Assembly: GCA_019421015.1 (NCBI GenBank)
Contig: JAHZGC010000021.1
Span: 39,067-68,882 of the forward strand
Length of the DNA: 29,816 bases
Direction: 5' to 3'
DNA from: Coriobacteriaceae bacterium
GTDB taxonomy: Bacteria > Actinomycetota > Coriobacteriia > Coriobacteriales > UMGS124
Positions 22,673 to 29,816 of this stretch are shown here, piece after piece (positions within the stretch are counted from its first letter, which is position 1; every line of letters starts with the position of its first letter). Under the pieces are notes generated by a model. That model saw only the letters and a list, made by a program, of their open reading frames with translations, had not been told where the DNA came from and made no database searches. A program made the translations under genes and the position numbers.

Positions 22673-23821
22673 TTAAAGCAGCTCCACCTTGCCGTCTTTC
22701 ACGGTAAGGCCCACGCGCCCCTCGAGCAAGTCCTCGATATGGCGCCCTAGAATCTCGTAGCGCCAACCCACCGCCAGGGGCGACCCCTCCCGGGAATTCA
22801 GGAAGTGAATAAGGTCGTCGCGCGAGGCGAGCATGGACGGCGCGATCCCCTCGCCCTCCGCCACCATGCGGGTGAAGGCGTACATAAGGTCGCAGACGCA
22901 CTCCTCGTCGAGGGACGGCCTCCCGTGGTACTCGGGCTCCGGGCAGTCTTGAGGCGGGCACGCCACCCCGCGACAGCTTGCCGCCACGATCTGGGCCTGG
23001 TCGGCCGCCGAGACGTCGGAGACGCCGCGGATGCGCTGCAAGGCGTCGAGGCTCGTGGGGCACCGCTTCGCGATCTCGACCACGAGCTCGTCGGAGAGCA
23101 CGCGACGCCGGGGCCGGTCGATGGCGGCAGCGCGCTCCTCACGCCAGGCGGCGACCTCACGGGCAACGGCGAGCTGGCGCCGCGAGAGGTTGCCGACACG
23201 CTTCACGCGGCGGTAGGCTTCGCGCGGCTCATGCACGTAGGTGGCCGGGTCCGCCATACGTCTGAAGTCGGGCTCAACCCAACCGAGACGCCCGCGCTCC
23301 TCCAGCTGGGCTCGCATGGTACGCCAAATGGAAGGCAGGTAGCGCACGTCGTCGAGGGCGTAGGTGATCTGGGCGGCGTCGAGCGGGCGACGCGACCAGT
23401 CGGTAAGCGACTCGGCCTTTGGGAGGCTCACGCCGCAGTACTCCTCGACCAGGGCCCCATAGCCGATCTGGCAGTGGTCGCTCACAAAAGAGGCGGCTAC
23501 CTGCGTGTCGAAGAGCGGCCAAGGGAGCCTGCCACCGCAAAACGGCAGCAGCACCTCCATGTCCTGGGAGCAGGCGTGAAAGACCTTGGTGATGAAGGGG
23601 TTCGAGAAGAGCCGCGCAATCGGCGCTGCATCCTTGACAGCAAAGGGGTCCACCGCCACCTGCTCGGCATCGGTGCCGAGCTGAATGAGGCAGAGCTTGG
23701 GGTAGTAGGTCTTCTCGCGCAGGAACTCGGTATCCACAGCCAGGACCTCCGACCGAGAAGCACGGTCGGCGAACTCCCTAAGCTGGTCGTCAGTGGTTAT
23801 GAGCACGTTGCTAAACTCCAT
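22673..23821 (-). CDS. rnd: Ribonuclease D
   Basis: A 382-residue 3'-5' exoribonuclease of the DEDDy type, acting in tRNA 3'-end maturation. Motifs: AVDTEFLRE with Asp30 and Glu32, HACSQDMEVL with Asp87, and YALDDVRYL with the Tyr/Asp pair. An HRDC domain follows at about 210-290. The reading frame stays open far upstream (to 25114), but that part runs antisense to the lipid kinase; the ATG at 23819-23821, just before MEFSNVLITTDDQ, is the natural start although its ribosome site is weak. It diverges from the lipid kinase. Confidence 0.94.
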   Translation of the reverse strand: MEFSNVLITTDDQLREFADRASRSEVLAVDTEFLREKTYYPKLCLIQLGTDAEQVAVDPFAVKDAAPIARLFSNPFITKVFHACSQDMEVLLPFCGGRLPWPLFDTQVAASFVSDHCQIGYGALVEEYCGVSLPKAESLTDWSRRPLDAAQITYALDDVRYLPSIWRTMRAQLEERGRLGWVEPDFRRMADPATYVHEPREAYRRVKRVGNLSRRQLAVAREVAAWREERAAAIDRPRRRVLSDELVVEIAKRCPTSLDALQRIRGVSDVSAADQAQIVAASCRGVACPPQDCPEPEYHGRPSLDEECVCDLMYAFTRMVAEGEGIAPSMLASRDDLIHFLNSREGSPLAVGWRYEILGRHIEDLLEGRVGLTVKDGKVELL

Positions 23822-23932
23822 CGAACGCCGAACGGGTACAATAACCTGCAGGAGAGCACCCTGGGCCAGTTTGCGTTCTGCTCTAGGGCGCACGCTCGCA
23901 CGTATGATTCTACTAGAGATAGGGCGTCCACG

Positions 23933-24847
23933 TTGAGAACCCTCATCATCCACAATACCGCCTCGGGGCCGCGCTCCGACGACATCTTTGCGTTCCAGCG
24001 CGCCCTGATCCACCCCGGCGACGAGGTCGTCATGCGCGCCCTGCAACCGGGGTCGTCGGTGTCTGAGCTGGTGAGAGATGCCGAGAGGTTCGACGCCGTG
24101 GTCGCCTCGGGGGGAGACGGCACGGTGGGGGCGGTGGCCTACGCCGTCCGCGGGACCGACATCCCCGTACTGGCGTTCCCGTCCGGCACGGCCAACCTCT
24201 TTGCCAACAACCTGGGCAGCGCCGGCGACCCGCCCGCACTCGCCCAGACCCTGCGCAACGGCATCCACGTGCACCTGGACATCTGCGAGTTCGAATACGT
24301 CGACAACACCGGAACCGTGCAGCGCCACGGTTTTCTCAACATGGCCGGGGCCGGCTACGACGCGAGCATCATGCAGGGCTCGACGCCCCTCAAGTCGCTG
24401 TTCGGACAGTTCAGCTACTACCTGGCGGCCCTTGGCAACCTCGATCCGGGAACCGCCCGGATGACCATGTCTATCGACGGCGAGGAGTACGAGGCAGAAG
24501 GCATCTGTGTGCTGGTGGCCAACTGGGCCGCCGTAAACCAGAACCTGACCTTCATCCCGGGCTCCTCCCCCGACGACGGGCTGCTCGACATCGCCGTCGT
24601 CACGGCGCGCAACAGCGTGCAGCTCATTCCCGCCGTCTTCGGCAGCGTCTTCTCGCCCGGAAACGAGCAGGGCTACCCCAAGGTGGCCTTTCACCACGCC
24701 CACGAGATAACCGTGGAGTGCGACCCCCCCTTCCCCATGCAGTACGACGGCGAGGTCGTCGAGAACGCCACCACCCCCTTCAGGGCCCGCGTCCTGCCGG
24801 GGGCGCTCCATACCGTCGTGGACAGCCTCTCGCCCTTCGCCCGGTAA
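23933..24847 (+). CDS. Diacylglycerol/sphingosine kinase-family lipid kinase
   Basis: A 304-residue lipid kinase. It likely phosphorylates diacylglycerol or a related lipid, recycling membrane lipid. The nucleotide motif SGGDGTVGAVAYAV holds GGDGT at 60-64. FPSGTANLFANNLG, DDGLLDIAVV and QYDGEVV match the family's later motifs. The start TTG at 23933 is preceded by AGGG 8 bases away, and the frame upstream of it has no better start. It diverges from RNase D. The exact lipid substrate is not known from sequence. Confidence 0.9.
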   Translation: MRTLIIHNTASGPRSDDIFAFQRALIHPGDEVVMRALQPGSSVSELVRDAERFDAVVASGGDGTVGAVAYAVRGTDIPVLAFPSGTANLFANNLGSAGDPPALAQTLRNGIHVHLDICEFEYVDNTGTVQRHGFLNMAGAGYDASIMQGSTPLKSLFGQFSYYLAALGNLDPGTARMTMSIDGEEYEAEGICVLVANWAAVNQNLTFIPGSSPDDGLLDIAVVTARNSVQLIPAVFGSVFSPGNEQGYPKVAFHHAHEITVECDPPFPMQYDGEVVENATTPFRARVLPGALHTVVDSLSPFAR

Positions 24848-24877
24848 ACGTTGCCTGCTCAGTCGCACCAAAACAAC

Positions 24878-24914
24878 GAGGGGCCTGCCCGCGCCCACTG
24901 CAGGCAGGCCCCTC
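24878..24914 (-). terminator. Terminator after the TerC gene
   Basis: A perfect 12-bp stem, GAGGGGCCTGCC at 24878-24889 with GGCAGGCCCCTC at 24903-24914 and a 13-base loop. On the minus strand it is followed by TTGTTTTGG, fitting the end of the TerC transcript. It may also stop the lipid-kinase gene on the plus strand. Confidence 0.85.
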
Positions 24915-24941
24915 ATGGGAACGGTCGCGCGGCGTGACGGC

Positions 24942-25757
24942 CTATTTGTCGGACCCTTCCGAGGAGGCCGCCTCCTTGTGTGCGGCGATCTCTTCGTGCA
25001 TCTTCTCGAGGTTGTGCTTGTAGGCCATCTGGAGCAGCGTGACCACGACCGAGAACGCCATGGCGAAATAGACGTACCAGGTGTTGATCTCGACCCCGAA
25101 GAACTCGACGACAAGCACCACGCCGATGGTCAGGATGAAGAACAGGGCGAGCAGCTTCATCTCAGGGTTGTTGTTGATAAAGTTGGAGACCGGGTCGATA
25201 AAGACCATCATGAAGATGATGGCGATGATGATCGCGATGGCCGCGATAACGACATGGTCGACGATGCCCACGGCGGTGATGACGGAGTCGAGGGAAAAGA
25301 CTATGTCCATCACGGCGATGGTGGCCACGGCACGGCCCAGGGAGAGCGGGGGCTTGGGCGTGTGGTCGGGGTGCCCGAACTCCTCGCGCTCGGCCGTCAG
25401 GGAGAGCATCTCCTTGATCTCGGCGATGCCCTTGTAGATCAGGTAGGCGCCGCCGACCAGCAGGATGATGCCTTTGCCCGTGACCTCCAGGTCCATGAAA
25501 CCCAGGGGGATGGTGCACAGGGGCTTGGTGAGGTGCATGACCCAGCCGAGGGTGAACAGCAGCGCGATGCGGGTGACCATGGCCGCCGCCAAGCCGAGCT
25601 TTCGCCCAATGTGCTGCTGGCTCTTCTTGATGCGGTCCGACGTAATCGAGATGAACACGATGTTGTCGACGCCCAAGATAATCTCGAGGAACGTGAGCAT
25701 GACAAGCTGCACGAACGCCTCGGGGGTCGAAAACGCAGCGGCCAGTTCGGCTAACAC
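24942..25757 (-). CDS. TerC-family integral membrane protein
   Basis: A protein of about 271 residues with seven hydrophobic helices, the standard TerC fold. Family members are tied to tellurite resistance, and some export Mn2+ or load metal onto exported enzymes. The signature acidic membrane residues are present in EIILGVDNIVFIS near the start and DIVFSLDSVITAVG in the middle. A charged C-terminal tail (HNLEKMHEEIAAHKEAAS) is cytoplasmic. The AGGAGG at 25767-25772 is 9 bases from GTG 25755-25757 but only 3 from the in-frame TTG 25763, so I chose GTG. It follows ThrE by about 126 bases and has its own terminator. Confidence 0.93.
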   Translation of the reverse strand: MLAELAAAFSTPEAFVQLVMLTFLEIILGVDNIVFISITSDRIKKSQQHIGRKLGLAAAMVTRIALLFTLGWVMHLTKPLCTIPLGFMDLEVTGKGIILLVGGAYLIYKGIAEIKEMLSLTAEREEFGHPDHTPKPPLSLGRAVATIAVMDIVFSLDSVITAVGIVDHVVIAAIAIIIAIIFMMVFIDPVSNFINNNPEMKLLALFFILTIGVVLVVEFFGVEINTWYVYFAMAFSVVVTLLQMAYKHNLEKMHEEIAAHKEAASSEGSDK

Positions 25758-25883
25758 GGGCAACGTCCTCCTTGTATTGGCAGCCCCGGCGACATGCCCT
25801 CCACGCCGCAGGGCTCACGACAGGTAAGGAACCATACTACGCGCCCGTGAAACCTTTTCCCAGGGTCTCCCGACGTCCTTCAC

Positions 25884-27263
25884 CTATCGGTCATACCGCC
25901 AGCCCTTGTCGGTGAGGACGCGGGCGAGGGCGAGCCCGATGGGGAGGCAGACGATCACCATTGCGGCCCGCATCCCCCACCCCATGGCCCCCACCACGTC
26001 GAAGTCGCACATGAAGTACATGGCCTTATACAGGTAGAGGCCCGGTACCATGATCACGATACTGGGAACGGTGAGGGAGATGCGGGGCAAGCCCATGCGC
26101 GGCCCCACGACCGCGGCGACGAGGCCGGCGGTCAAAGCCCCGAGCAACGCCGCCGCCTCGAGGGGGAGGCCGGCCAGGTCGATGAGCTCAAGGCGCGCGG
26201 TGTTGGCGACCGCCCCGATGCAGGCCGCCGCGCAGGCCATGGAGGGCGTGGAGTTGAAGAGCACCGAGAAACCGTAGACACCCACAAAGCTTGCCCCCGC
26301 GCGCAGCACCGCGAGGACGGCCGGGGCAAGGGCAGGGCTCACAAGGTCGGCGGGGCTCAAGGGGGTCAGCTTGGCCACAAACCACGCGGCCAAGGTCGCG
26401 ACCCCGATGACGCACGACGCGTAGACGAGGCGCTCTATGCCCGAGGCGAGCTCCATCTTCGCAATGTCGAGACCGGCCGTGATGAGGGGGAAACCGGGAA
26501 TCACAAAGAGCATGGCGCCGATGTAGCCGGCTTGGTGCAGATCCCGAGACCCGGGCATCGCCAGCTCGCACAGGGAGAGGGCGGCCAGATAGAGCAGGCA
26601 CGAGACCGCCACCGCCGCCATGGTCGTGGCGAACTGGTTGATGCGGCGTCCCAGCATAAGGCGCCGCACCCACTGGCCCAGGCCGGCACCCACCGCGACG
26701 CAGAGCATCTCGACCGGCCCTCCCCCGAGCAGAAAGACGAAGGCGGCGCAGGCAAACGCGGAGGCGAGCGCCGAGAACCCCGCGCCGTACCGGCCGCCGC
26801 AGGCCTCGATCTTGTCGAGCATGCCATGCACCTCGGCCACCGTCATGCACCCGGCGGAGCGCTCCAAGTCACAGACGAACCCCTCAATCCGCCAGATGCG
26901 CTCGGTGTTGACGCCGGTCTTTGTGAGTGAGACGACCTCGGTGAACAGCTTGGCGCCGTCGGTCACGGTCAAGTCGATGCTCATGAGCGTCACGTCGGCC
27001 CGGCACTCGACGCCTAGGGCGGTAGCAACCCGCCCCAATATCTGCCGCACACGGTAGCCCCCCGTGCCGCTTGCCAGCGCAAGACGGCCCACGCGCGCAA
27101 CGATCGACGATTTGATAGGGACACTTGCATCGAGCACGTGGGCGTCCTGTTCGCAGACGTATTCGCGCCACCCCACCGCCACCGAGCCGCCGGGCGCCGG
27201 CCCGGCGTCTATAGTGGCACCCGGCAGCACCTCATCCCGGTGCGCGCAAACCCAGCCCCGCAC
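25884..27263 (-). CDS. Fused threonine/serine exporter, ThrE family
   Basis: A 459-residue protein joining both halves of the ThrE exporter, as in Corynebacterium: a soluble N-terminal domain of about 170 residues (ASGTGGYRVRQILGRVA, VTLMSIDLTVTD) and a first membrane block, then the ThrE_2 block (about 300-450). About ten hydrophobic segments are seen. The family exports threonine and serine. The start GTG 27261-27263 has its AAGGG almost touching, so a later start (the GTG 33 bases on) is possible. It begins 6 bases after the P-II-like stop, in one tight operon with that gene and DUF1538. Confidence 0.9.
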   Translation of the reverse strand: MRGWVCAHRDEVLPGATIDAGPAPGGSVAVGWREYVCEQDAHVLDASVPIKSSIVARVGRLALASGTGGYRVRQILGRVATALGVECRADVTLMSIDLTVTDGAKLFTEVVSLTKTGVNTERIWRIEGFVCDLERSAGCMTVAEVHGMLDKIEACGGRYGAGFSALASAFACAAFVFLLGGGPVEMLCVAVGAGLGQWVRRLMLGRRINQFATTMAAVAVSCLLYLAALSLCELAMPGSRDLHQAGYIGAMLFVIPGFPLITAGLDIAKMELASGIERLVYASCVIGVATLAAWFVAKLTPLSPADLVSPALAPAVLAVLRAGASFVGVYGFSVLFNSTPSMACAAACIGAVANTARLELIDLAGLPLEAAALLGALTAGLVAAVVGPRMGLPRISLTVPSIVIMVPGLYLYKAMYFMCDFDVVGAMGWGMRAAMVIVCLPIGLALARVLTDKGWRYDR

Positions 27264-27269
27264 GCCCTT

Positions 27270-28007
27270 TTACGCCTCCCCCGCCGCATCGGCCACGTCT
27301 TTGGCGGCAGGGGTCTCGGCCTCTGCGTCAAGGACGGCCTCAAGACCCATCATCTCCTCGACAGGCAGCGAGAACAGGACGCCGCGACTCGGCGTCGTGA
27401 TGCCGGCCGCCTTGTTCACCGCCCGCATGACGTCGAGCTTCCGCCCGTGGGCAACGACCATCAGCACGATGTCCTTCTCGGGCTCAAGAACAAAGCCGCG
27501 GCGGGTCTCGGCGTCGTCGACCCCCATGCGGCGGCCGTGGACCACGGTGCCGCCCCGCGCGCCGGCCGACCGGGCCGCATCCATCACGAGGTCGATGTCC
27601 CCGCGGTTCACGATAACCACCACGAGGTCAAAGGATTGGGAAGCCTCCACGTACGTCTCCTTCTCCTGAGGGGGTGTGCCGTCATTGAGCAGCTGTGGGA
27701 CCTGTGCGCTCACGCCCGACAGCGGGCACGAGAACAGGACCCCCCGGCCCGGCCTCGAGAGGTCGAAACGCCGGTCGACGCCGCGCATGACCTCGGCCAC
27801 GCGCCGGGCCGGCGCGAAGGCCAGTACGACGTCTTTCTGGGTCTGCGCAAGTCCCAGGTAGTCGAGTATGCGGGAATCGGCCGTTCCCCTCCCCATGCAG
27901 ATGTACTCGAGAGGCAGCCGGAAGCTCCGATAGACTTCGACAAGGGCAGCGCTCTTCCCACGGTCAACGATGGCCACGAGCAGCTTGGTTATCTCAACGT
28001 CCGCCAA
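27270..28007 (-). CDS. Tandem P-II-like signalling protein
   Basis: A 245-residue protein made of two P-II/GlnB-like domains (about 1-100 and 126-220). Their ends align: GRGVLFSCPL and SRGVLFSLPV, with VIVNRGDID matching AIVDRGKSA, and DVVLAFAPARRVAEVMRGV matching DIVLMVVAHGRKLDVMRAV. The usual GlnB T-loop segment with its modified tyrosine is not seen, so control by uridylylation is unlikely; P-II proteins often bind ATP/ADP or small effectors and gate transporters. The start TTG 28005-28007 sits 5 bases after AGGAGG, inside the end of the DUF1538 gene (14-base overlap). The C-terminus is acidic. The ligand and partner are unknown. Confidence 0.88.
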   Translation of the reverse strand: MADVEITKLLVAIVDRGKSAALVEVYRSFRLPLEYICMGRGTADSRILDYLGLAQTQKDVVLAFAPARRVAEVMRGVDRRFDLSRPGRGVLFSCPLSGVSAQVPQLLNDGTPPQEKETYVEASQSFDLVVVIVNRGDIDLVMDAARSAGARGGTVVHGRRMGVDDAETRRGFVLEPEKDIVLMVVAHGRKLDVMRAVNKAAGITTPSRGVLFSLPVEEMMGLEAVLDAEAETPAAKDVADAAGEA

Positions 28008-29535
28008 CGGGACCTCCTTTTGGCGAGTAGTCGACGATGTCGTCGACGAGCCCGGCGGTCTCGCGCTGGCTGTCTCGGTCGATTCGCCTGAGCTTGCACC
28101 GATAGACCAGCCCGACGACCTGGACGGCGATAAGCGGCGTCATCGCCACCATGGCCACGACGCCAAAGGCGTCGGTCAGCACGTTGCCGCCCAGCGCCTG
28201 GCACGCGCCCATGGCAAAGGGTAGCAAAAACGTCGCCGTCATGGGACCGGAGGCAACGCCTCCCGAGTCGAAGGCCACGGCCGTGAACATCTTGGGCACA
28301 AAGAACGACCCCGCCAAGGCCAGGACATAACCGGGCACGAGAAAATACATGATGGGAATCTGGAGCCATACGCGCAGCATGGAGATTCCCACCGAAGCGG
28401 CGACGCCGAAAGACAGGGCGAGCTCTATGGTCCTGTGGGACACCGCGCCGCCCGTGACGTCCTCCACCTGTTTCACAAGCACGTGGACGGCGGGCTCGGC
28501 CGCAACGATGAAGTACCCCACCACGGCGCCGATCGCCACGAGGACCCATCCCGGCATCGAAGCGGCGATGGTCTGGCCCAGGTAGTGGCCGGCAGGCATG
28601 AAGCCCACGTTGGCCCCGAGCAGAAACAGCACGAGGCCGATGTAGGTGTACACGACGCCGACGCCGATCTTGATGAGCTGGCGGCGCTTGAGTCGAATGG
28701 AGACGACCTGGAAGACCAGGAAGAACAGCAGGATGGGCAGCAGGCCGATCAGCACCTCCTCGAGGTAGACCGGAAGGTTTTGGAGAAAGACCTCTCCCGC
28801 GTCCTGCGATGTCCGCACGTAGGGGATTGAAAACGGCACGTACTCCACACCCGACGTGTCGTAGAGCAGGCCGAGCACCTCGACGGCGATGATGGGGCCC
28901 ACGCTGCACACCGCCACGACACCGAACCCGTCCTCGTCGCGCCCGCTCAGGGCGGCAAGGCCCGTACCGAGCGCGATGATGAACGGGACGGTGATGGGCC
29001 CCGTGGTGACCCCTCCCGAGTCGAAGGCCACGGCCCAGAAGTCCGACGGCACGAAGACAGCCAGCACGAACACGATGGCGTAGAGCACGATGAGAAAGCG
29101 CCGCAGGGGGATGTTGAGGCGAATCCTCACCATCGAGAGCACAAGGAAGACGCCCACGCCGAAGGCCACCGTGAGGACGATCACCATATCGGGCACTGCG
29201 GGGACCTGCCGCGCCAGCACCTGGAGGTCCGGCTCGGCGATGGTGACCGTGATGCCGATCAACAGGCAGACAAGCCCGGTCACCGCGACGCTCTTCGCCG
29301 TGCTGAGTTTGCGGCCCATCTCGTCTCCCATAGGCATCATGGCGACGTCGGCCCCCAACGTGAAGAAGCCCATCCCCACGATAAGCAGCATGGCCCCGAG
29401 GATGAACAGCATAAGCGTACCGATGGGCATGGGGGCGAGGGTGAACGAGAGCAACAGCACGATGACCGTGATGGGAAGCACCGAGGAAAGCGCTTCGGAC
29501 ACTTTTTCTCTCAGGTTTTTTCTCAATAGGCTCAC
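27994..29535 (-). CDS. DUF1538 family membrane protein, two-fold repeat
   Basis: An integral membrane protein of about 513 residues made of two similar DUF1538 halves. Each carries AVAFDSGGV followed by a Gly-Pro-rich helix: one ends TTGPITVPFIIALGTG, the other ASGPMTATFLLPFAMGA. Around a dozen hydrophobic helices are seen. The family is uncharacterised and is often found next to P-II-like genes; a transporter is a reasonable inference. The reading frame is open back to a TTG at 29631, but that part would run through a terminator-like hairpin. I chose GTG 29533-29535 (MSLLRKNLREK); its ribosome site is weak, and TTG 29526 is an alternative. Confidence 0.87.
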   Translation of the reverse strand: MSLLRKNLREKVSEALSSVLPITVIVLLLSFTLAPMPIGTLMLFILGAMLLIVGMGFFTLGADVAMMPMGDEMGRKLSTAKSVAVTGLVCLLIGITVTIAEPDLQVLARQVPAVPDMVIVLTVAFGVGVFLVLSMVRIRLNIPLRRFLIVLYAIVFVLAVFVPSDFWAVAFDSGGVTTGPITVPFIIALGTGLAALSGRDEDGFGVVAVCSVGPIIAVEVLGLLYDTSGVEYVPFSIPYVRTSQDAGEVFLQNLPVYLEEVLIGLLPILLFFLVFQVVSIRLKRRQLIKIGVGVVYTYIGLVLFLLGANVGFMPAGHYLGQTIAASMPGWVLVAIGAVVGYFIVAAEPAVHVLVKQVEDVTGGAVSHRTIELALSFGVAASVGISMLRVWLQIPIMYFLVPGYVLALAGSFFVPKMFTAVAFDSGGVASGPMTATFLLPFAMGACQALGGNVLTDAFGVVAMVAMTPLIAVQVVGLVYRCKLRRIDRDSQRETAGLVDDIVDYSPKGGPVGGR

Positions 29536-29571
29536 CGCTTTCTTTAGGGTCGGGTCCCAAGGGACGTTCGC

Positions 29572-29616
29572 AAAAGAAAAAAGGCCGCAACCCTGATGAT
29601 GGAATCGGACGGTTGC
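29572..29616 (-). promoter_or_regulatory. Terminator-like hairpin in the DUF1538 leader (possible attenuator)
   Basis: GCAACC (minus, from 29616) pairs with GGTTGC (to 29587) over an 18-base loop. The minus strand then reads GGCC followed by TTTTTT, C and TTTT (29572-29582). It lies upstream of the first likely start and downstream of the tRNA terminator, so it would be in the leader of the DUF1538 operon. The stem is only 6 bp, so its strength is moderate. Confidence 0.5.
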
Positions 29617-29666
29617 AGTCTTGCACAGCAAAATAATAGTTTTGGAAGTCTACCCTCTTGTGGGAA

Positions 29667-29672
29667 CCATTA
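29667..29672 (-). promoter_or_regulatory. Possible -10 box upstream of the DUF1538 operon
   Basis: CATAAT on the minus strand (5/6 to consensus) lies between the tRNA-Cys terminator and the leader hairpin. A TATTAT is also present at 29633-29638. Neither has a good -35 at the usual spacing, so both are weak. Confidence 0.25.
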
Positions 29673-29716
29673 TGCAGACTGTGGCCAACTTCTCGCCCAA
29701 GGGTCAAAAACCCACG

Positions 29717-29750
29717 AAAAAGGGCCGCCGGGATATCCCGCGGCGGCCCT
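29717..29750 (-). terminator. Terminator of tRNA-Cys
   Basis: A perfect 10-bp stem, AGGGCCGCCG (29721-29730) with CGGCGGCCCT (29741-29750), and a loop that is itself palindromic. The minus strand continues CCCTTTTTCG, a clear U-tract. It begins 12 bases after the tRNA 3' end. Confidence 0.9.
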
Positions 29751-29762
29751 GGACGATTTGCA

Positions 29763-29816
29763 TGGAGGCGACGCCCAGATTCGAACTGGGGGTAAAGGCT
29801 TTGCAGGCCTCTGCCT
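29763..29816 (-). tRNA. tRNA-Cys (GCA), 3' part; runs off the window
   Basis: The last 54 bases of a tRNA read on the minus strand. The anticodon loop CTGCAAA carries GCA at 29802-29804 and the anticodon stem pairs GAGGC with GCCTT. The T-arm CCCAG-TTCGAAT-CTGGG lies at 29774-29790, and the 3' end TCCA encodes CCA at 29763-29765. The D-arm and 5' acceptor strand are outside the window. Confidence 0.93.

Noticed and set aside
23903..23908. TATGAT as a -10 box for the lipid kinase, and TAGAAT on the other strand for RNase D
   Set aside because: No matching -35 at a normal distance for either, so I could not call a promoter.
23822..25114. Upstream extension of the RNase D reading frame
   Set aside because: It lies wholly antisense to the lipid kinase and part of TerC's end, and RNase D has its natural start at 23821.
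1..29816. CRISPR arrays, insertion sequences, prophage or integrated elements
   Set aside because: No regularly spaced repeats, transposase, integrase or phage genes are visible; the genes look like native housekeeping.

Overview
The window is GC-rich, densely packed bacterial chromosome. Strong GC3, frequent GTG/TTG starts, an actinobacterial-type EF-G2, a short actinobacterial-type Ppx beside Ppk1, a fused ThrE exporter, MreB and acetate-fermentation genes together suggest a rod-shaped Gram-positive anaerobe of the Actinomycetota. My best guess is class Coriobacteriia (Olsenella/Atopobiaceae- or Collinsella-like). This placement is inference from gene content and style; no marker gene proves it. 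No CRISPR array, insertion sequence, integrase or phage gene is visible.

Layout. (1) 1-6241, minus: the start of mreB, ndk, a TPR membrane protein, a cyclophilin-type isomerase, a membrane protein with an N-terminal zinc ribbon, a membrane-anchored N-acetylmuramoyl-L-alanine amidase, and a membrane/coiled-coil protein with a C-terminal zinc ribbon. This looks like a housekeeping and envelope region. (2) 6470-14732, plus: an EF-G-like GTPase behind a hairpin-rich leader, a ppx-ppk1 polyphosphate pair (ppk1 has an unusual long tail), an RlmD-type rRNA methyltransferase, a DJ-1/PfpI protein and maf. (3) 14729-17065, minus: a family-2 glycosyltransferase and UDP-galactopyranose mutase, i.e. a small galactofuranose/surface-glycan pair. 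(4) 17178-18191, plus: pta, interrupted by an in-frame amber codon. (5) 18385-23821, minus: HIT protein, ackA, xseB, xseA, a YugP-type membrane metallopeptidase and RNase D. (6) 23933-24847, plus: a diacylglycerol-kinase-family lipid kinase. (7) 24942-29816, minus: a TerC-family membrane protein, then a tightly packed three-gene unit (two-repeat DUF1538 membrane protein, tandem P-II-like protein, fused ThrE exporter) behind a leader with a terminator-like hairpin, and the 3' part of a tRNA-Cys with its own terminator.

How the genes work together. Pta and AckA would form the acetyl-CoA to acetate/ATP route, but pta is broken as written. Ppx and Ppk1 degrade and make polyphosphate. XseA and XseB form exonuclease VII. 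The glycosyltransferase and Glf probably decorate the surface. The most suggestive novel unit is DUF1538/tandem P-II/ThrE: two-fold repeated membrane protein, two-fold repeated P-II sensor and amino-acid exporter are translationally packed together, which suggests a P-II-gated transport system.
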